DNA of 64,000 bases from Prevotellaceae bacterium UBA4372 (GCA_002391275.1 DGSC01000031.1:3231-67230); one strand, 5' to 3'; positions 35,189 through 44,358 are shown, numbered from the stretch's first letter. Numbers and translations: made by a program. The notes: generated from the letters alone by a model not told the origin.

Positions 35189-36157
35189 CTAATGATAGAT
35201 GATGCTGTAAACGACCTTGTGGAAGCAATAGTAATATGCTTTCAACAATAGGTAATACCTCTTGCTGGCCCATCGTTCCAGCATCTTGCTGCGGCGTGAT
35301 GTCTTATGCGCCGTGATATATTTGTCGGCTTCTGAAAACCATTTGTTCCAGCGTTCGTAGTCGACGGTTTGTGGGCTGATGAGAAAAGGGAACTTCACGT
35401 TCAGCTTAAAACAGGCCAAGTCCTCTTCGCTGACTTTTCCTTCCAAATCTTTTATCACCCGTGAGGCATTGAAAAGCAGGTCGTCGTATGATTCTTCTGA
35501 GCGAGCAGCCGTGAAGGCATTCTCGTTCTGACGCATATAGTGGTACGTGGCTTTGGGCAGATAGGCTACTTGCCGTGCCCGAGCAAACAACATGATCATC
35601 GTCATGTCCTCGCCCATGCCATGTCCCTCGGGAAATCGAATATTCCCGTTAAGGTCGTACAATTCCCGCTTCACGAGCTTGTTCCACACGTTGTACTTCA
35701 TGGTGCCGTGTAGCAGTCCTCGCAGAGCCTCTTCGGCTGTATCATAGCTTGGACAGCTCATGTAACGCTCCTTCTGAGGGAAGGTCAGGAGCCAGTCGCT
35801 GTAGACAATGTCGGCGGAGTTTTTCTTCGCAGTCTCATATAATGCCCGCAATCCGCCGCGTTCCATATAGTCGTCGCTGTCGCAATGGAAGATGTATTCA
35901 CCGCTTGCTGCGGCCAGTCCTGTGTTGCGGGCTGCAGGCAGCCCTTTGTTATGTTCGTGGCGAAGAAGCTTCACCTGTGGTTCCCGTTGGGGATAGGCTT
36001 TGAGCACGCGTTTCAGCACCTCCATGCTGCCGTCGGGCGAGCAGTCGTCGACGAAGATATACTCCACATCTTCCATATCCTGCTCCATCAGCGAGCGTGT
36101 GCAGCGCTCGATGAAAGCTTCTACTCGATAGATAGGAACGACTACAGATATCTTCAT
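35189..36157 (-). CDS. Glycosyltransferase family 2
   Basis: A 322-residue GT-A enzyme. MKISVVVPIYRVEAFIERCTRSLMEQ and VDDCSPDGSME form the nucleotide site, HCDSDDYMERGG near residues 91-102 is the DXD region, and GMGEDMTMIM carries the ED catalytic base near 180-190. It matches the family of capsule transferases using UDP-sugars. It overlaps the upstream gene by ATGA. Confidence 0.88.
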   Translation of the reverse strand: MKISVVVPIYRVEAFIERCTRSLMEQDMEDVEYIFVDDCSPDGSMEVLKRVLKAYPQREPQVKLLRHEHNKGLPAARNTGLAAASGEYIFHCDSDDYMERGGLRALYETAKKNSADIVYSDWLLTFPQKERYMSCPSYDTAEEALRGLLHGTMKYNVWNKLVKRELYDLNGNIRFPEGHGMGEDMTMIMLFARARQVAYLPKATYHYMRQNENAFTAARSEESYDDLLFNASRVIKDLEGKVSEEDLACFKLNVKFPFLISPQTVDYERWNKWFSEADKYITAHKTSRRSKMLERWASKRYYLLLKAYYYCFHKVVYSIIYH

Positions 36158-36984
36158 GCTCGCAGAATGTTTTTAAAACCATCTATCAGCTTATTTCCGA
36201 ACAGATGTCTCAGCCGGTGCTTGCTACTCTCAGCCAGGTATTGTCGGAAATTGCGGGCTCGCAGTCTCTCGGCCCACACAAACGACGTTTCTCCGTTTGT
36301 CTCGCTGATCTCAGGTAGTACAAGCACCGTCTTGTCGTTGTGGGCCAAAGCCGTGATTACCGACTGGTCGTGCTTATGATAGGCGAAGCCTGCAGGCTGG
36401 TGGACGAGTTCCTCTTCCGTGGGGTCTGTTATCACTTCCGGATGATTCAGGGTGATGTCGAGCCAGCGCTTGAGGAAAGAATTATTCTTTCCTTTCGCGA
36501 ATATCAGCCCGCCCCATATCTTCAGGGCCTCGTGGTAGCTGCTGTCCTGACAATAGTTGTCGAGAAAATTGAGGGCCGACTGTTTCGTCCAGTATTTGAT
36601 TCGTGTTGACGTGTTGCCGAACTTCTCCCAAACGGGCATCTCGGCATCGTAGTGGAAACAGAGGGTGTCGTACTCTTGCATGAGTTTGAACATCAGGTTC
36701 CACTCCGTACTTTTGTTTAGCGTACAACCCGCGTCCACATACACTACGATGTCTCCTTCGTCGTGGCGGAGCAAGGTCTCGTGGATGAGCACAGGCTTCC
36801 ACGACCAGTAGCCACCGCCTTTTTTCGCTTTCATCAGTGGTGAGCGCAACAGATAGTCGGGTAGGTCAGCCGGGGTGTAGAGGACTACTTCATCGAAGAT
36901 GCCTAAGCGCCGAGCCTGACGTCCTATCCTATTGAGCGAAAAAGCCAGGTTGCTGTCAGCGTATGCAATGAAGATTCTTCTCAT
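36154..36984 (-). CDS. Probable capsule glycosyltransferase of an unassigned family
   Basis: A 276-residue soluble protein with RIFIAYADSNLAFSLNRIGRQAR at the start, GGGYWSWKPVLIHETLLRHDEGDIVVYVDAGCTLN near residues 57-92 and WGGLIFAKGKNNSFLKRWLDI. VYVDAG looks like the DXD segment of GT-A enzymes such as those in GT32/GT8-like groups, with the KKGGGYWSWKP motif seen in capsule synthesis proteins. I cannot assign the sugar. It lies 2 bp after a GT2 gene and overlaps the next by ATGA, so it belongs to the same pathway. Confidence 0.6.
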   Translation of the reverse strand: MRRIFIAYADSNLAFSLNRIGRQARRLGIFDEVVLYTPADLPDYLLRSPLMKAKKGGGYWSWKPVLIHETLLRHDEGDIVVYVDAGCTLNKSTEWNLMFKLMQEYDTLCFHYDAEMPVWEKFGNTSTRIKYWTKQSALNFLDNYCQDSSYHEALKIWGGLIFAKGKNNSFLKRWLDITLNHPEVITDPTEEELVHQPAGFAYHKHDQSVITALAHNDKTVLVLPEISETNGETSFVWAERLRARNFRQYLAESSKHRLRHLFGNKLIDGFKNILRA

Positions 36985-36986
36985 AT

Positions 36987-37877
36987 TCAGCGTCGGGCGA
37001 ACTTATATAATTTCCAGTACGTTTTTGGGAACAACGCCTTGGCATACCCCATCAGCCATACGAAAGGATAGCGGTAGGGGAAACAGCGGCGTTGAAACAC
37101 CAAGGTGTTGTGCAAGTTGAATCCGAGAGGCGATTTGAGGTAAGCGATACGCTCTTTCAGCGGCATATCCAGAAATCCTGCATAACCGTCCTCGGGATGA
37201 TCGTTGTCGCATCTCCCGCTGAAGGAGGGCAACACTAATATGGGGAAGCCTTTCTTATAGGCTCTGTAGCTGTAGTCGTGATCGCCGCCGCTGTGGACAT
37301 ACTCGTCGGTGAAGATGCCCATCTGTTCCACGACGTCGTGTGAGACGTAGGTGAGGTTGCCATGAGCACATTGGCACTGCTGAATGTGGCCGTTTGGCTT
37401 CACGAACTCATCTTTCAGCGTCAACTTATTGGTGAAGTTGAACCCGCCGTAGGTGAATGTGCGGCCGTCGCTGCTGCATGTGCTGCCTACATAGATGCCG
37501 CCTTTACCATATTGTTGCCTGCAATATTTGTCAGTGGCGACCAATTCATTCCAGAAGGCATTGAGCACTTGTGTGTCGTTGTTCAGCCATAGGTAGCCGT
37601 CGTAGTGTACGTCGTCTTTGAGCGCAGCTTGCCAAGAATTGATCATGCCGCCGTTCCAGAACAGGCTGCCGTCGCCATGAAGCACATGCACGGTGAATGG
37701 GTATTCCCTTGCCGCTATCGCTTCAGCACTCCCGTCTGTGCTGCCATCATCGGTGAGGAACACCGTTAGCTCTAAGTCGCTATGGGCATTCTTCCATGTC
37801 GATGCCACGGACTCAAGGCAGGCTAATGTCTTTTCCTTGCGGTCGTGAACGGTGATGATTATGGCTATCTTTTTCAT
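36987..37877 (-). CDS. Glycosyltransferase family 2 (rhamnosyltransferase-like)
   Basis: A 296-residue GT-A enzyme starting MKKIAIIITVHDRKEKTLACLES, with FLTDDGSTDGS near residues 37-47 and WLNNDTQVLNAFW, the NDT variant of DXD common in rhamnosyl- and related transferases, then HSGGDHDYSYRAYKKGF near 190-206. The open frame runs 50 codons further upstream, but those residues do not fit the family and the ATG at 37877 lies at the first conserved strand. It may add L-rhamnose or another deoxyhexose. Confidence 0.85.
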   Translation of the reverse strand: MKKIAIIITVHDRKEKTLACLESVASTWKNAHSDLELTVFLTDDGSTDGSAEAIAAREYPFTVHVLHGDGSLFWNGGMINSWQAALKDDVHYDGYLWLNNDTQVLNAFWNELVATDKYCRQQYGKGGIYVGSTCSSDGRTFTYGGFNFTNKLTLKDEFVKPNGHIQQCQCAHGNLTYVSHDVVEQMGIFTDEYVHSGGDHDYSYRAYKKGFPILVLPSFSGRCDNDHPEDGYAGFLDMPLKERIAYLKSPLGFNLHNTLVFQRRCFPYRYPFVWLMGYAKALFPKTYWKLYKFARR

Positions 37878-37897
37878 CTTATTCCTGATTTCTTGTG

Positions 37898-38620
37898 CTA
37901 CTTTTTCCCCGCGATGCTGCTTTTTAAGCGATGCAGGAAAAAATATAGCTTTTGTCCTCTGCTGCCCACTCTCGACAATAGATTCCATTTTATTCTGAGC
38001 GACCAAGGCAACCATGTGGCTGCACAATGGTGGATTGAATAGGAATTCTCCGACAAGTGTATTTGGAAGTCGTAGTAGGTCTTGACAATGAAATAGTCGA
38101 GCGGGTAGAGGTAGAGCTCATCCTTGAAGTTCAGGAACTGATTATTCAAGTTCACCCCCTTCTCACTGAGCATGCGGCTGATGATGTGAGAGTTGGCCGT
38201 CTTGTCGTTCTCGTCGAATACATGATTGACGTAGAAATCGAGAAACTCCTTGATCACTGGGTTGCCTTTCTCTGCTGCTATGACGGCCGTCCCTAAGCAG
38301 TTGGGCGACTCGTAGCCGATGAAAGCGGGTGCGTCGAGGAGGTCGTCGAAACTCTTCAGTACCTCTATGTCGGTATCGAAGTAGATGCCCCCGAAGTTGT
38401 ACAAGGCATACAGTCGAACGTAGTCCGACACGAAAGCATACTTCTTATGTGTGTAAGCTGCCTGCACATAGGGCAGGGCGTTGATGTCGAAATTGTCCTC
38501 ATTCCATTCCATCAATTGGTAGTCTGGCAGATGACGCTTCCAGGTTTCCATGCATTTGCGCACGGACCGGGGCTTCTGTTTGCCGCCAAACCAGCAATAG
38601 TGGATAATCTTGTTTATCAT
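37898..38620 (-). CDS. Glycosyltransferase family 32-like capsular transferase
   Basis: A 240-residue enzyme starting MINKIIHYCWFGG, the hallmark of Gly_transf_sug proteins; KCMETWKRHLPDYQLMEWNEDNF follows, and the DXD motif is in FGGIYFDTDIEVL near residues 79-91. These capsule enzymes use UDP- or GDP-hexoses. I chose ATG 38620, which overlaps the stop of the preceding GT2 gene as ATGA; 48 extra open codons upstream are a shadow of that gene. Confidence 0.88.
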   Translation of the reverse strand: MINKIIHYCWFGGKQKPRSVRKCMETWKRHLPDYQLMEWNEDNFDINALPYVQAAYTHKKYAFVSDYVRLYALYNFGGIYFDTDIEVLKSFDDLLDAPAFIGYESPNCLGTAVIAAEKGNPVIKEFLDFYVNHVFDENDKTANSHIISRMLSEKGVNLNNQFLNFKDELYLYPLDYFIVKTYYDFQIHLSENSYSIHHCAATWLPWSLRIKWNLLSRVGSRGQKLYFFLHRLKSSIAGKK

Positions 38621-39699
38621 AGGGAATGCGAATGTTTCAAGGAATATACGCATGTCAGCAGAGCATCGGTGATGACCGGCGGCAGATGCTGTATGCTGGT
38701 GCCGAGCAGTACATTGCCCATCGGTTGACCTTTTAAGCTTATGCTTGTGTTGCCTTGGCTCCATTGTTTCACCGAGGCTACGAATCGCAGTCGTCGCTCT
38801 CTGTCTATTCCGGAGTTATAGGCTATGCGTATAGAACGTAGGGATGTCAGAAATTGATTGGCTCCGAAAGTCTTGGCCACTTGAGGAAATCTCTTGGCGT
38901 AGGCATCCATTAACTCTTGGAACCTGAAGGCTTGCCTTTCCCACATCTCGAAAGGAAACTCTTTCGCTGTGGCTGAGTTGTTTCTGACGATATATTGGTA
39001 GTAAGTATGTGCTATATTCGTTATCTTTTTGCTATTCAGGAGAAATGCCAAGACAAAGAGCATGTCTTCGCCTATCGTCACTCCCGTAGCGAAGCGCGTC
39101 TGATGCGCCATGAGCACCGACTTGCGGAACACCTTGTTCCATACCAAGCCCAGCAGTCGTTGCTCTTCCAGCTGAAGAATCATAGCTTCAGCTGCTTGTT
39201 GTTGCAGGCTCATGTGCTGTGAGGGAAGGATATATTTCCTGCCGCTATTGTCTGTGTAGCCCTGCACAATGCAATCCACATCGGGATGCTTTGTTATCTC
39301 TTCGGCAAAAGCCTCCAGGAACGATGGTTCCACCCAATCGTCTGCGTCGACGAAAGATATGTAAGTGCCCTTGGCGGCTTCTATGCCCCTGTTGCGTGCT
39401 TCCGATACACCTGCATTAGGTTGATGGATTACGTGCACGCGTACATTATTATATATATGTGCCTTTTCGGCGGTCGCCGCATTGGCATAAGCTGTGGGCG
39501 CTGCAGAAGTCTGCGCTTCTGTTGTTGCGTTGTCCTTCGTGTAGGCATCACAGATGGCTGCTGAGCCATCTGTGCTGCCGTCGTCCACGAGGATGATTTC
39601 AAAGTCTGAGAACGATTGATTTAGTAGGCTGTCAACGCAGCGCCGCAGGTACGGCGCTACGTTGTAAACAGGGATAACTACTGAAATCAATACATTCAT
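38617..39699 (-). CDS. Glycosyltransferase family 2 with an Ala/Thr-rich insertion
   Basis: A 360-residue GT-A enzyme: LISVVIPVYNVAPYLRRCVDSLLNQSF, LVDDGSTDGSAAICDAY, FVDADDWVEPSFLEAF (DXD) and TIGEDMLFVLAF. Between residues about 57 and 85, where relatives go straight from D-AY to the R(V/I)xVIHQ strand, it carries an insertion (NATTEAQTSAAPTAYANAAT...AHIYNN) whose DNA includes the CGCG-TATATATA element at 39431-39462. This surface loop suggests a past DNA insertion that stayed in frame. It is the first glycosyltransferase after the OmpA-like gene. Confidence 0.88.
   Translation of the reverse strand: MNVLISVVIPVYNVAPYLRRCVDSLLNQSFSDFEIILVDDGSTDGSAAICDAYTKDNATTEAQTSAAPTAYANAATAEKAHIYNNVRVHVIHQPNAGVSEARNRGIEAAKGTYISFVDADDWVEPSFLEAFAEEITKHPDVDCIVQGYTDNSGRKYILPSQHMSLQQQAAEAMILQLEEQRLLGLVWNKVFRKSVLMAHQTRFATGVTIGEDMLFVLAFLLNSKKITNIAHTYYQYIVRNNSATAKEFPFEMWERQAFRFQELMDAYAKRFPQVAKTFGANQFLTSLRSIRIAYNSGIDRERRLRFVASVKQWSQGNTSISLKGQPMGNVLLGTSIQHLPPVITDALLTCVYSLKHSHSL
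39431..39462. repeat. Alternating purine-pyrimidine element inside a GT2 gene
   Basis: ACGTGCACGCGTACATTATT followed by ATATATATGTGC, in frame in the GT2 gene, coding the end of its atypical insertion. It strongly resembles 28288-28320 (shared CGCGTACA and TTATATATATGTG). Confidence 0.6.
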
Positions 39700-39887
39700 C
39701 CGATCCGTTTAATCAATTCTTGTTTTTTTCAATTCATAATTCAATTTGCACAAGTTACCACGAATTCCCCGAATTGCACGACTGTTTCATGCCTCTCGTA
39801 TCTTTTTAAGATTTAATTTCGTGGTTGTTATACACTTGCAACCGCAAAGTCTATAACTTAATTATGCATTATGTATTATGAATTCGC

Positions 39888-41120
39888 TTAAAAGCCTCTT
39901 TTGCCCATGTTCCAGGTGAGGCCAATCATTACGTTGGTGAGGCCTTCGTTCTTCTTGCCCTGCTTGAAGCTGTTGAAATCGTCGGAGAATTCCTTGAGGC
40001 GAACATCGAGGTTGATGTCGATGTGTTCGCTTACGCGGAAGGAGTTGAGCAGACCAACGTTCCAGCACAGAGAGCTGTTGAACCAGTCGCCATTAGCGTC
40101 GTCGTCCCAAGTAGCGATGCAACCAACGCCGGCATAGGGGATGATGTTCCAGATGCGGCGCTGGTAGGGACGCCAGATGAGGCTCGAGATGTTGAACATC
40201 ACGTCGGCATGGAAGTCCCATGCGTTGTAGTGCATACGGTAGAGGCCGCGTCCGTCTGCCTTGTAAGGCTTTGCATGGTGTACCAGCTGGCCAGGTCCGG
40301 GATTGTAGATGTTGTGCATGACGTCGAGGTCAACACCGGCACGGACGCCAATGGCAGGAACGATCCATTTACCGAAGTTGACGGTGAAGGCGGGGTAGAT
40401 ACGGTCTTTCCATTCAGCATCGATGTTGTGGTCGCCCTGGAAGATGGATGGACCACCTTCTACGCTGATGAACCAGTTGTTCCAACGGTTCTTGCGTCCG
40501 CAGCGGAAGGGATGCTCCTCGCGCAGCGAGTCAGGCTCAGTGCCAATCCACAGGGTGTCTACGCGGCTGATGTAGATGGTGTCGCGGCCCTGACGAAGGC
40601 GCTCTTCAGCATAGCGCTGCTCGAGTTCCTGACGGTACTGGTTACGCTGAGCGTCGGCCAGCTGCTGTGCAACCTGCTTAGAGGGCTGAGGCTCATAGCC
40701 TTGTCCTTTGATGATGACGCAACGGTTCTGGCCATTCTGGCTGAAGGGCTGCACCTTGTCGCCTTTTGAGTCTACGGTGACGCAAGCGGGGTCAACGCCG
40801 TAGCGGCCGATCAGCTCGTTGCGGAAACGCTCGGCACGTTCGCGAGCATAGCCCACGTTGAGCTCAGGGTTACCCGTCTGGCGATCGGCATAGCCGACGA
40901 CAGTGACGTGAGCATTATCATGTGTCTTGATAAATTGTGCCACTTCGGCTGCAACACCGCTGGCCTGGCTGTTCTCCGTTACACGGATGTCGAAGAAAGC
41001 CTCTTTGTGTAACTCTACAAGCTTACGCTCTGAGGTGGCATTCTGTGCTTGTAATGTCATGCTAACAAACAGCAACAGTAATGCTGTAAGTGAGCTCATT
41101 TTTAAATTGATCGTTTTCAT
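39888..41120 (-). CDS. OmpA-family protein with N-terminal OmpA domain and C-terminal barrel-like region
   Basis: A 410-residue exported protein (signal peptide ending LQAQ). Residues about 35-140 form an OmpA-like peptidoglycan-binding domain (VTVVGYADRQTGNPELNVGYARERAERFRNEL), followed by a charged helical linker (QRNQYRQELEQRYAEERLRQ) and a beta-rich C-terminal half (FISVEGGPSIFQG...YAGVGCIATW...NVMIGLTWNMGKRGF) like an 8-strand barrel. This is the reverse of classical OmpA. It sits between upxY and the glycosyltransferases, as similar proteins do in other Bacteroidota exopolysaccharide loci, and may anchor the export machinery. Confidence 0.85.
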   Translation of the reverse strand: MKTINLKMSSLTALLLLFVSMTLQAQNATSERKLVELHKEAFFDIRVTENSQASGVAAEVAQFIKTHDNAHVTVVGYADRQTGNPELNVGYARERAERFRNELIGRYGVDPACVTVDSKGDKVQPFSQNGQNRCVIIKGQGYEPQPSKQVAQQLADAQRNQYRQELEQRYAEERLRQGRDTIYISRVDTLWIGTEPDSLREEHPFRCGRKNRWNNWFISVEGGPSIFQGDHNIDAEWKDRIYPAFTVNFGKWIVPAIGVRAGVDLDVMHNIYNPGPGQLVHHAKPYKADGRGLYRMHYNAWDFHADVMFNISSLIWRPYQRRIWNIIPYAGVGCIATWDDDANGDWFNSSLCWNVGLLNSFRVSEHIDINLDVRLKEFSDDFNSFKQGKKNEGLTNVMIGLTWNMGKRGF

Positions 41121-41235
41121 TGTAAGTGTTTATGATTATGTAAACTAAAAGTTAGCATTAAATAAATGTCACGAATATCTACGTAAATTCCTTCGTTTAA
41201 AGAGATGTTATTCTTCGTTGATTGAGTCGTGAGCT

Positions 41236-41847
41236 CTATTCTTCAACGGACTCGCAACACCATCGTGACACTTTCACCATGACACCGAGGTCGCCAAACG
41301 TGCGCACAAGGTAATATTTCTTGTTCTTGCGAATGAGCTTGCCCGTCACGCCCATGAGGGCTCCACGCACCACTCTGACTTTGCGCCCCACTTTGATGTT
41401 GGATTCTTTTGATGTGATGAATTGTGGCTCGCTGATTTCAACATCGCTATAGTCGGCATCACAAATCAAGCGCAGCTCCCTCATGTCGCGCTCTGGGATG
41501 AGTCCCCATTGTTGGGGCTGCTCGGGATGGCGGTACACATATATCCCGTATGGACAGCCATCAAGGATATTCTTAACCTGACTGATGCCTTGATCGAGGC
41601 GTACGAAGAGGAGGTTGTGAATAGCTGGTACACGCTCGCTGAGCCGTTTCCCGTCTTTGTCTGTGCTGTAGCGCACCACGGTAGGGATGAAATGATGTGT
41701 CCCGTGTTTCTTCAAGTAGTCACTTACCTTCGTCTCTTGCGAAAAGAAGGTCTTCACTGAAATCCAGACACTGTTGTCGTCGTTGTGTGGGCTGTCGAAA
41801 TTCACGCCGTGGTTATTATTTGTGTTTGTGGCCTTGAAATCTCTCAA
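41236..41847 (-). CDS. upxY: UpxY-like transcription antiterminator (NusG paralogue)
   Basis: A 203-residue NusG-family protein. The NGN domain spans about 26-130 (WISVKTFFSQETKVSDYLKKHGTHHFIPTV...VPAIHNLLFVRL), and the KOW domain about 150-195 (IKVGRKVRVVRGALMGVTGKLIRKNKKYYLVRTFGDLGVMVKV). UpxY proteins of Bacteroides bind the 5' leader of their own capsule operon and let RNA polymerase pass early pauses or terminators. It is the first gene of the long minus-strand glycan operon, after a leader of about 260 nt. No UpxZ inhibitor gene is seen beside it. Confidence 0.88.
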   Translation of the reverse strand: MRDFKATNTNNNHGVNFDSPHNDDNSVWISVKTFFSQETKVSDYLKKHGTHHFIPTVVRYSTDKDGKRLSERVPAIHNLLFVRLDQGISQVKNILDGCPYGIYVYRHPEQPQQWGLIPERDMRELRLICDADYSDVEISEPQFITSKESNIKVGRKVRVVRGALMGVTGKLIRKNKKYYLVRTFGDLGVMVKVSRWCCESVEE

Positions 41848-43171
41848 ATGAGGGTCGGAATTTTTATTTTTTTTAATTGCTCAAGTACGGCTTTGACCTT
41901 GATAATTTAAGACTTGAGTTTAAGGATTGTGATTAAAGGTTCCCTCCAGACTCTTCTGCATACATACCCCTCTCCCCCGTCCTGTGGCAAATAAGCCGAA
42001 GGCAGGTACGGAAAGCATTTTTCAACTTTCCTGGATTAAGGGGCAAGTCCGTGTAAAAGAGATTGTTGGGTTCTCTTGCAGACCTGTGGGGAACACTTAA
42101 TCGACTATTTGGCGGCAAAGTTAGACTATTTTGTTTTAATAATCAATTTTTTTCTGGGCTTTTCTCTAAAAATTTAATTTTTAACAATTTGTCTGGGGGG
42201 GGTAGATTAACGGATATTAATATAGATTAAGAATAAATAACTTAAAAGTTCTGGCTTGAGCGGCTTCGAAGGGCTTAGAAAGCATTGCTGAATGCTTGCT
42301 ATGTGAACTGCTCAGAATATTATTTAGTTTGAAAGAGATGGGGATTTTTCAAGATAACGGTTAAAAGAGGCATTAAATTCCCGGGTAATTATCAGGTAAA
42401 AGATTCAAATAATCCATGAAATTTACTTATTATTTGTGTCTTATTTTTGGAGCTTTGCATGCTCCTTCCTTGGGTTATCCGGTAATGGGGTCGCGAGGTT
42501 ATGCGGTTATAAGGTGAGGCAATCTGAAAGCGAAGCGAGCAATATACCATAAAATCTAACGAAAAGGAGCCTGCCAAAGCTGAGTTATTTATTTGCTTTT
42601 TTGTTCATTTTTTATAGCGAATAGGGTGATGCTGCATGCTGATTCAGCCAGTTTTCTGGTTCGTGAATGCCGACTAATTGGGTTTAAACCCGCGACAAAA
42701 GGATGAGGATTGGCGACAAAATGAAGAAAATTTCCGAATAGATTGGTGACTTAAAAAAGAACCACGAAATACCCGAATTTTACGAATTTTCTGTTCTGCA
42801 CTAACCTCCACATGATTATCGTAGATTGACGAACAGATTGATGTGGATTGACGTCTTATAAAACAACAACGAATTACGCGAATTAGACGTATTCGTTGTT
42901 TCTTAGAAGGCATCAATCTAATCGTTAATCATCGACAATCAGCTCGTCAATCATCGCCATTAGAAGCTTGCGAAGCGCTTCGCTCAACAATTTGTGTAAT
43001 TCGCAGCTAATTCGCGTCACCATAGGACGCGACAATTCGTTTAATTCGCGTAATTCGTGGTTCTTTTTATGTCGTCAATCTGCGTGAATCTGTTCGTCAA
43101 TCTACTACAATCCACATTAATGTATCTATAGTATGGTTTTCATGAAAGCATCAAGAGATGAAAGCAAAGAG
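41848..43171. other. 1.3-kb intergenic region: capsule operon leader, promoter and dispersed repeats
   Basis: No supportable gene. On the minus strand 42116-42123 reads TAACTTTG (-7) with ATTG at 42144-42147 as a weak -33 box (20-nt spacer). This would start a leader of about 260 nt before upxY, with several inverted segments, suitable as an UpxY target. A G8 run lies at 42195-42202, upstream of the promoter. From about 42750 to 43125, two AT-rich repeat blocks (CGAATTACGCGAATTAGACG-like and TTGACGAACAGATTGATG-like words) face each other as a large imperfect palindrome, with a perfect 14-bp palindrome at 42970-42983 in between. Confidence 0.6.
42116..42147 (-). promoter_or_regulatory. Putative promoter of the upxY/exopolysaccharide operon
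   Basis: Minus-strand ATTG (42144-42147), a 20-nt spacer and TAACTTTG (42116-42123). The -7 box is perfect, the -33 box has one mismatch. No inverted repeats flank it, so unlike many Bacteroides capsule promoters it does not look invertible. Confidence 0.5.
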
Positions 43172-43212
43172 AATGGCCCGCAAGACCTGTTGTGCAGGTT
43201 TTGCGGGCCATT
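43172..43212 (-). terminator. Strong hairpin terminator after the left OmpA gene
   Basis: AATGGCCCGCAA...TTGCGGGCCATT stem (43172-43183 with 43201-43212), with further pairing of ACCTG and CAGGT around a TTGTG loop. It is flanked by T-rich sequence on the plus side (ATTTTTGTTG) and by TTCTCTTT when read on the minus strand. It lies 28 bp after the OmpA stop and closes the left operon; it may work in both directions. Confidence 0.85.
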
Positions 43213-43239
43213 TTTGTTGTTCGCCGTAAGCGATATGCC

Positions 43240-44358
43240 TTACTTAGCGATAGCGATACTTACGCGGTTCTTGTCGTTCTCAGCGAAAGGCTGAACAGTG
43301 TCGCCCTTGCTGTCGACAGTGATGCGGGCAGCGTCGATGCCAGCCTCGGTGAGAGCCTTGGCAACGTTCTCTGCACGCTGAGCAGCATACATCTCGTTGA
43401 TCTTAGCGTTACCTGTGCCAGCATCAGCATAGCTGGTTACGCTGACCTTTGTCTCGGGGTTAGCCTTGAGGAAGGCGATGAGGTTCTGCAGCTTGGCAGC
43501 CTCTGCGCCAACAGCCACGGTCTCGCGGATAGCGTAGAAGATCTCTGTGCGCATCTCGGGCTTCTTGACCACGGGAGTGGGCTTAACAACGGGTTTGGGC
43601 TCCTCTACTACAGGCTGAGGCTCCTCCACAACGGGTGCGGGGATGACTGTGCGCTTCACGGTAGGACCGAGAGCAACCTTCACGCCAAGGAGAGCGTTGA
43701 AGTACCAGTCAGCCTTCAGCTTCTTCTCAGCTTTCTTGGAGTTGTACTTGTCGGCGAGTACGTTGGCATTACCTTCGAGTGTGATGGCAACGCGGTCGGA
43801 GCAGCGGAAGTCAAGGTCGAGACCTACGCGTCCTACGGGGCGAACCTTAGTGCCGTCCCAGAGGTATTCCAGCTCGTGGGTATAACCGTTGGGGTCGTAG
43901 ACAGGAGGCATGGTGGCGAGCACCTGCTGGAGGTCCTGCGCTTCCTTGTTGTTCCATCCGATGTTAGCAGCGCCACCTACGATGAGGCCGAGGTTGACGA
44001 CACGCTTGGGTTTCCAGCCGCCGATGAGGTTTGTCAGGCTTACTTTCAGGTCAAGGCCTGCGCTGGCGTAGTTCCACTTGTAGTCAGCTTTGGGGTGACT
44101 TACCCAGCCGCCCTTCGACTGCCAACCGCTGCCCTGCAGGCGCAGTCCCAGCACGGGGTTGAACTGATAGCCTACGGCCACCTGTGCAGCCGGCGAGAGC
44201 AGATCCTTGAACTTGGCTTCGCCCAGCGTGTAGGATGCTCCGCCCTGCAGCTGGAGGAACCAGTGAGGCTGGAACTCTTCGATTACCTGGTCTTCCTGAG
44301 CGGAAGCCGTGGTAAATGCAGCAAACAGCATTGCTGCCAAAAACATAAACTTCTTCAT
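43240..44358 (-). CDS. OmpA-family outer-membrane protein, left operon
   Basis: A 372-residue protein: signal peptide (FMFLAAMLFAAFTTASA|Q), an N-terminal 8-strand-like barrel (about 25-235), a Pro-rich linker (VVEEPQPVVEEPKPVVKPTPVVKKPE) and a C-terminal OmpA peptidoglycan-binding domain (KVSVTSYADAGTGNAKINEMYAAQRAENVAKAL). It links outer membrane and cell wall. Its first 84 bp differ at only two positions from the gene starting at 63917 on the other strand, which marks the far end of the mirrored operon pair. No promoter is seen in the 125-bp gap upstream, so it seems to be the last gene of the switch-controlled left operon. Confidence 0.9.
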   Translation of the reverse strand: MKKFMFLAAMLFAAFTTASAQEDQVIEEFQPHWFLQLQGGASYTLGEAKFKDLLSPAAQVAVGYQFNPVLGLRLQGSGWQSKGGWVSHPKADYKWNYASAGLDLKVSLTNLIGGWKPKRVVNLGLIVGGAANIGWNNKEAQDLQQVLATMPPVYDPNGYTHELEYLWDGTKVRPVGRVGLDLDFRCSDRVAITLEGNANVLADKYNSKKAEKKLKADWYFNALLGVKVALGPTVKRTVIPAPVVEEPQPVVEEPKPVVKPTPVVKKPEMRTEIFYAIRETVAVGAEAAKLQNLIAFLKANPETKVSVTSYADAGTGNAKINEMYAAQRAENVAKALTEAGIDAARITVDSKGDTVQPFAENDKNRVSIAIAK

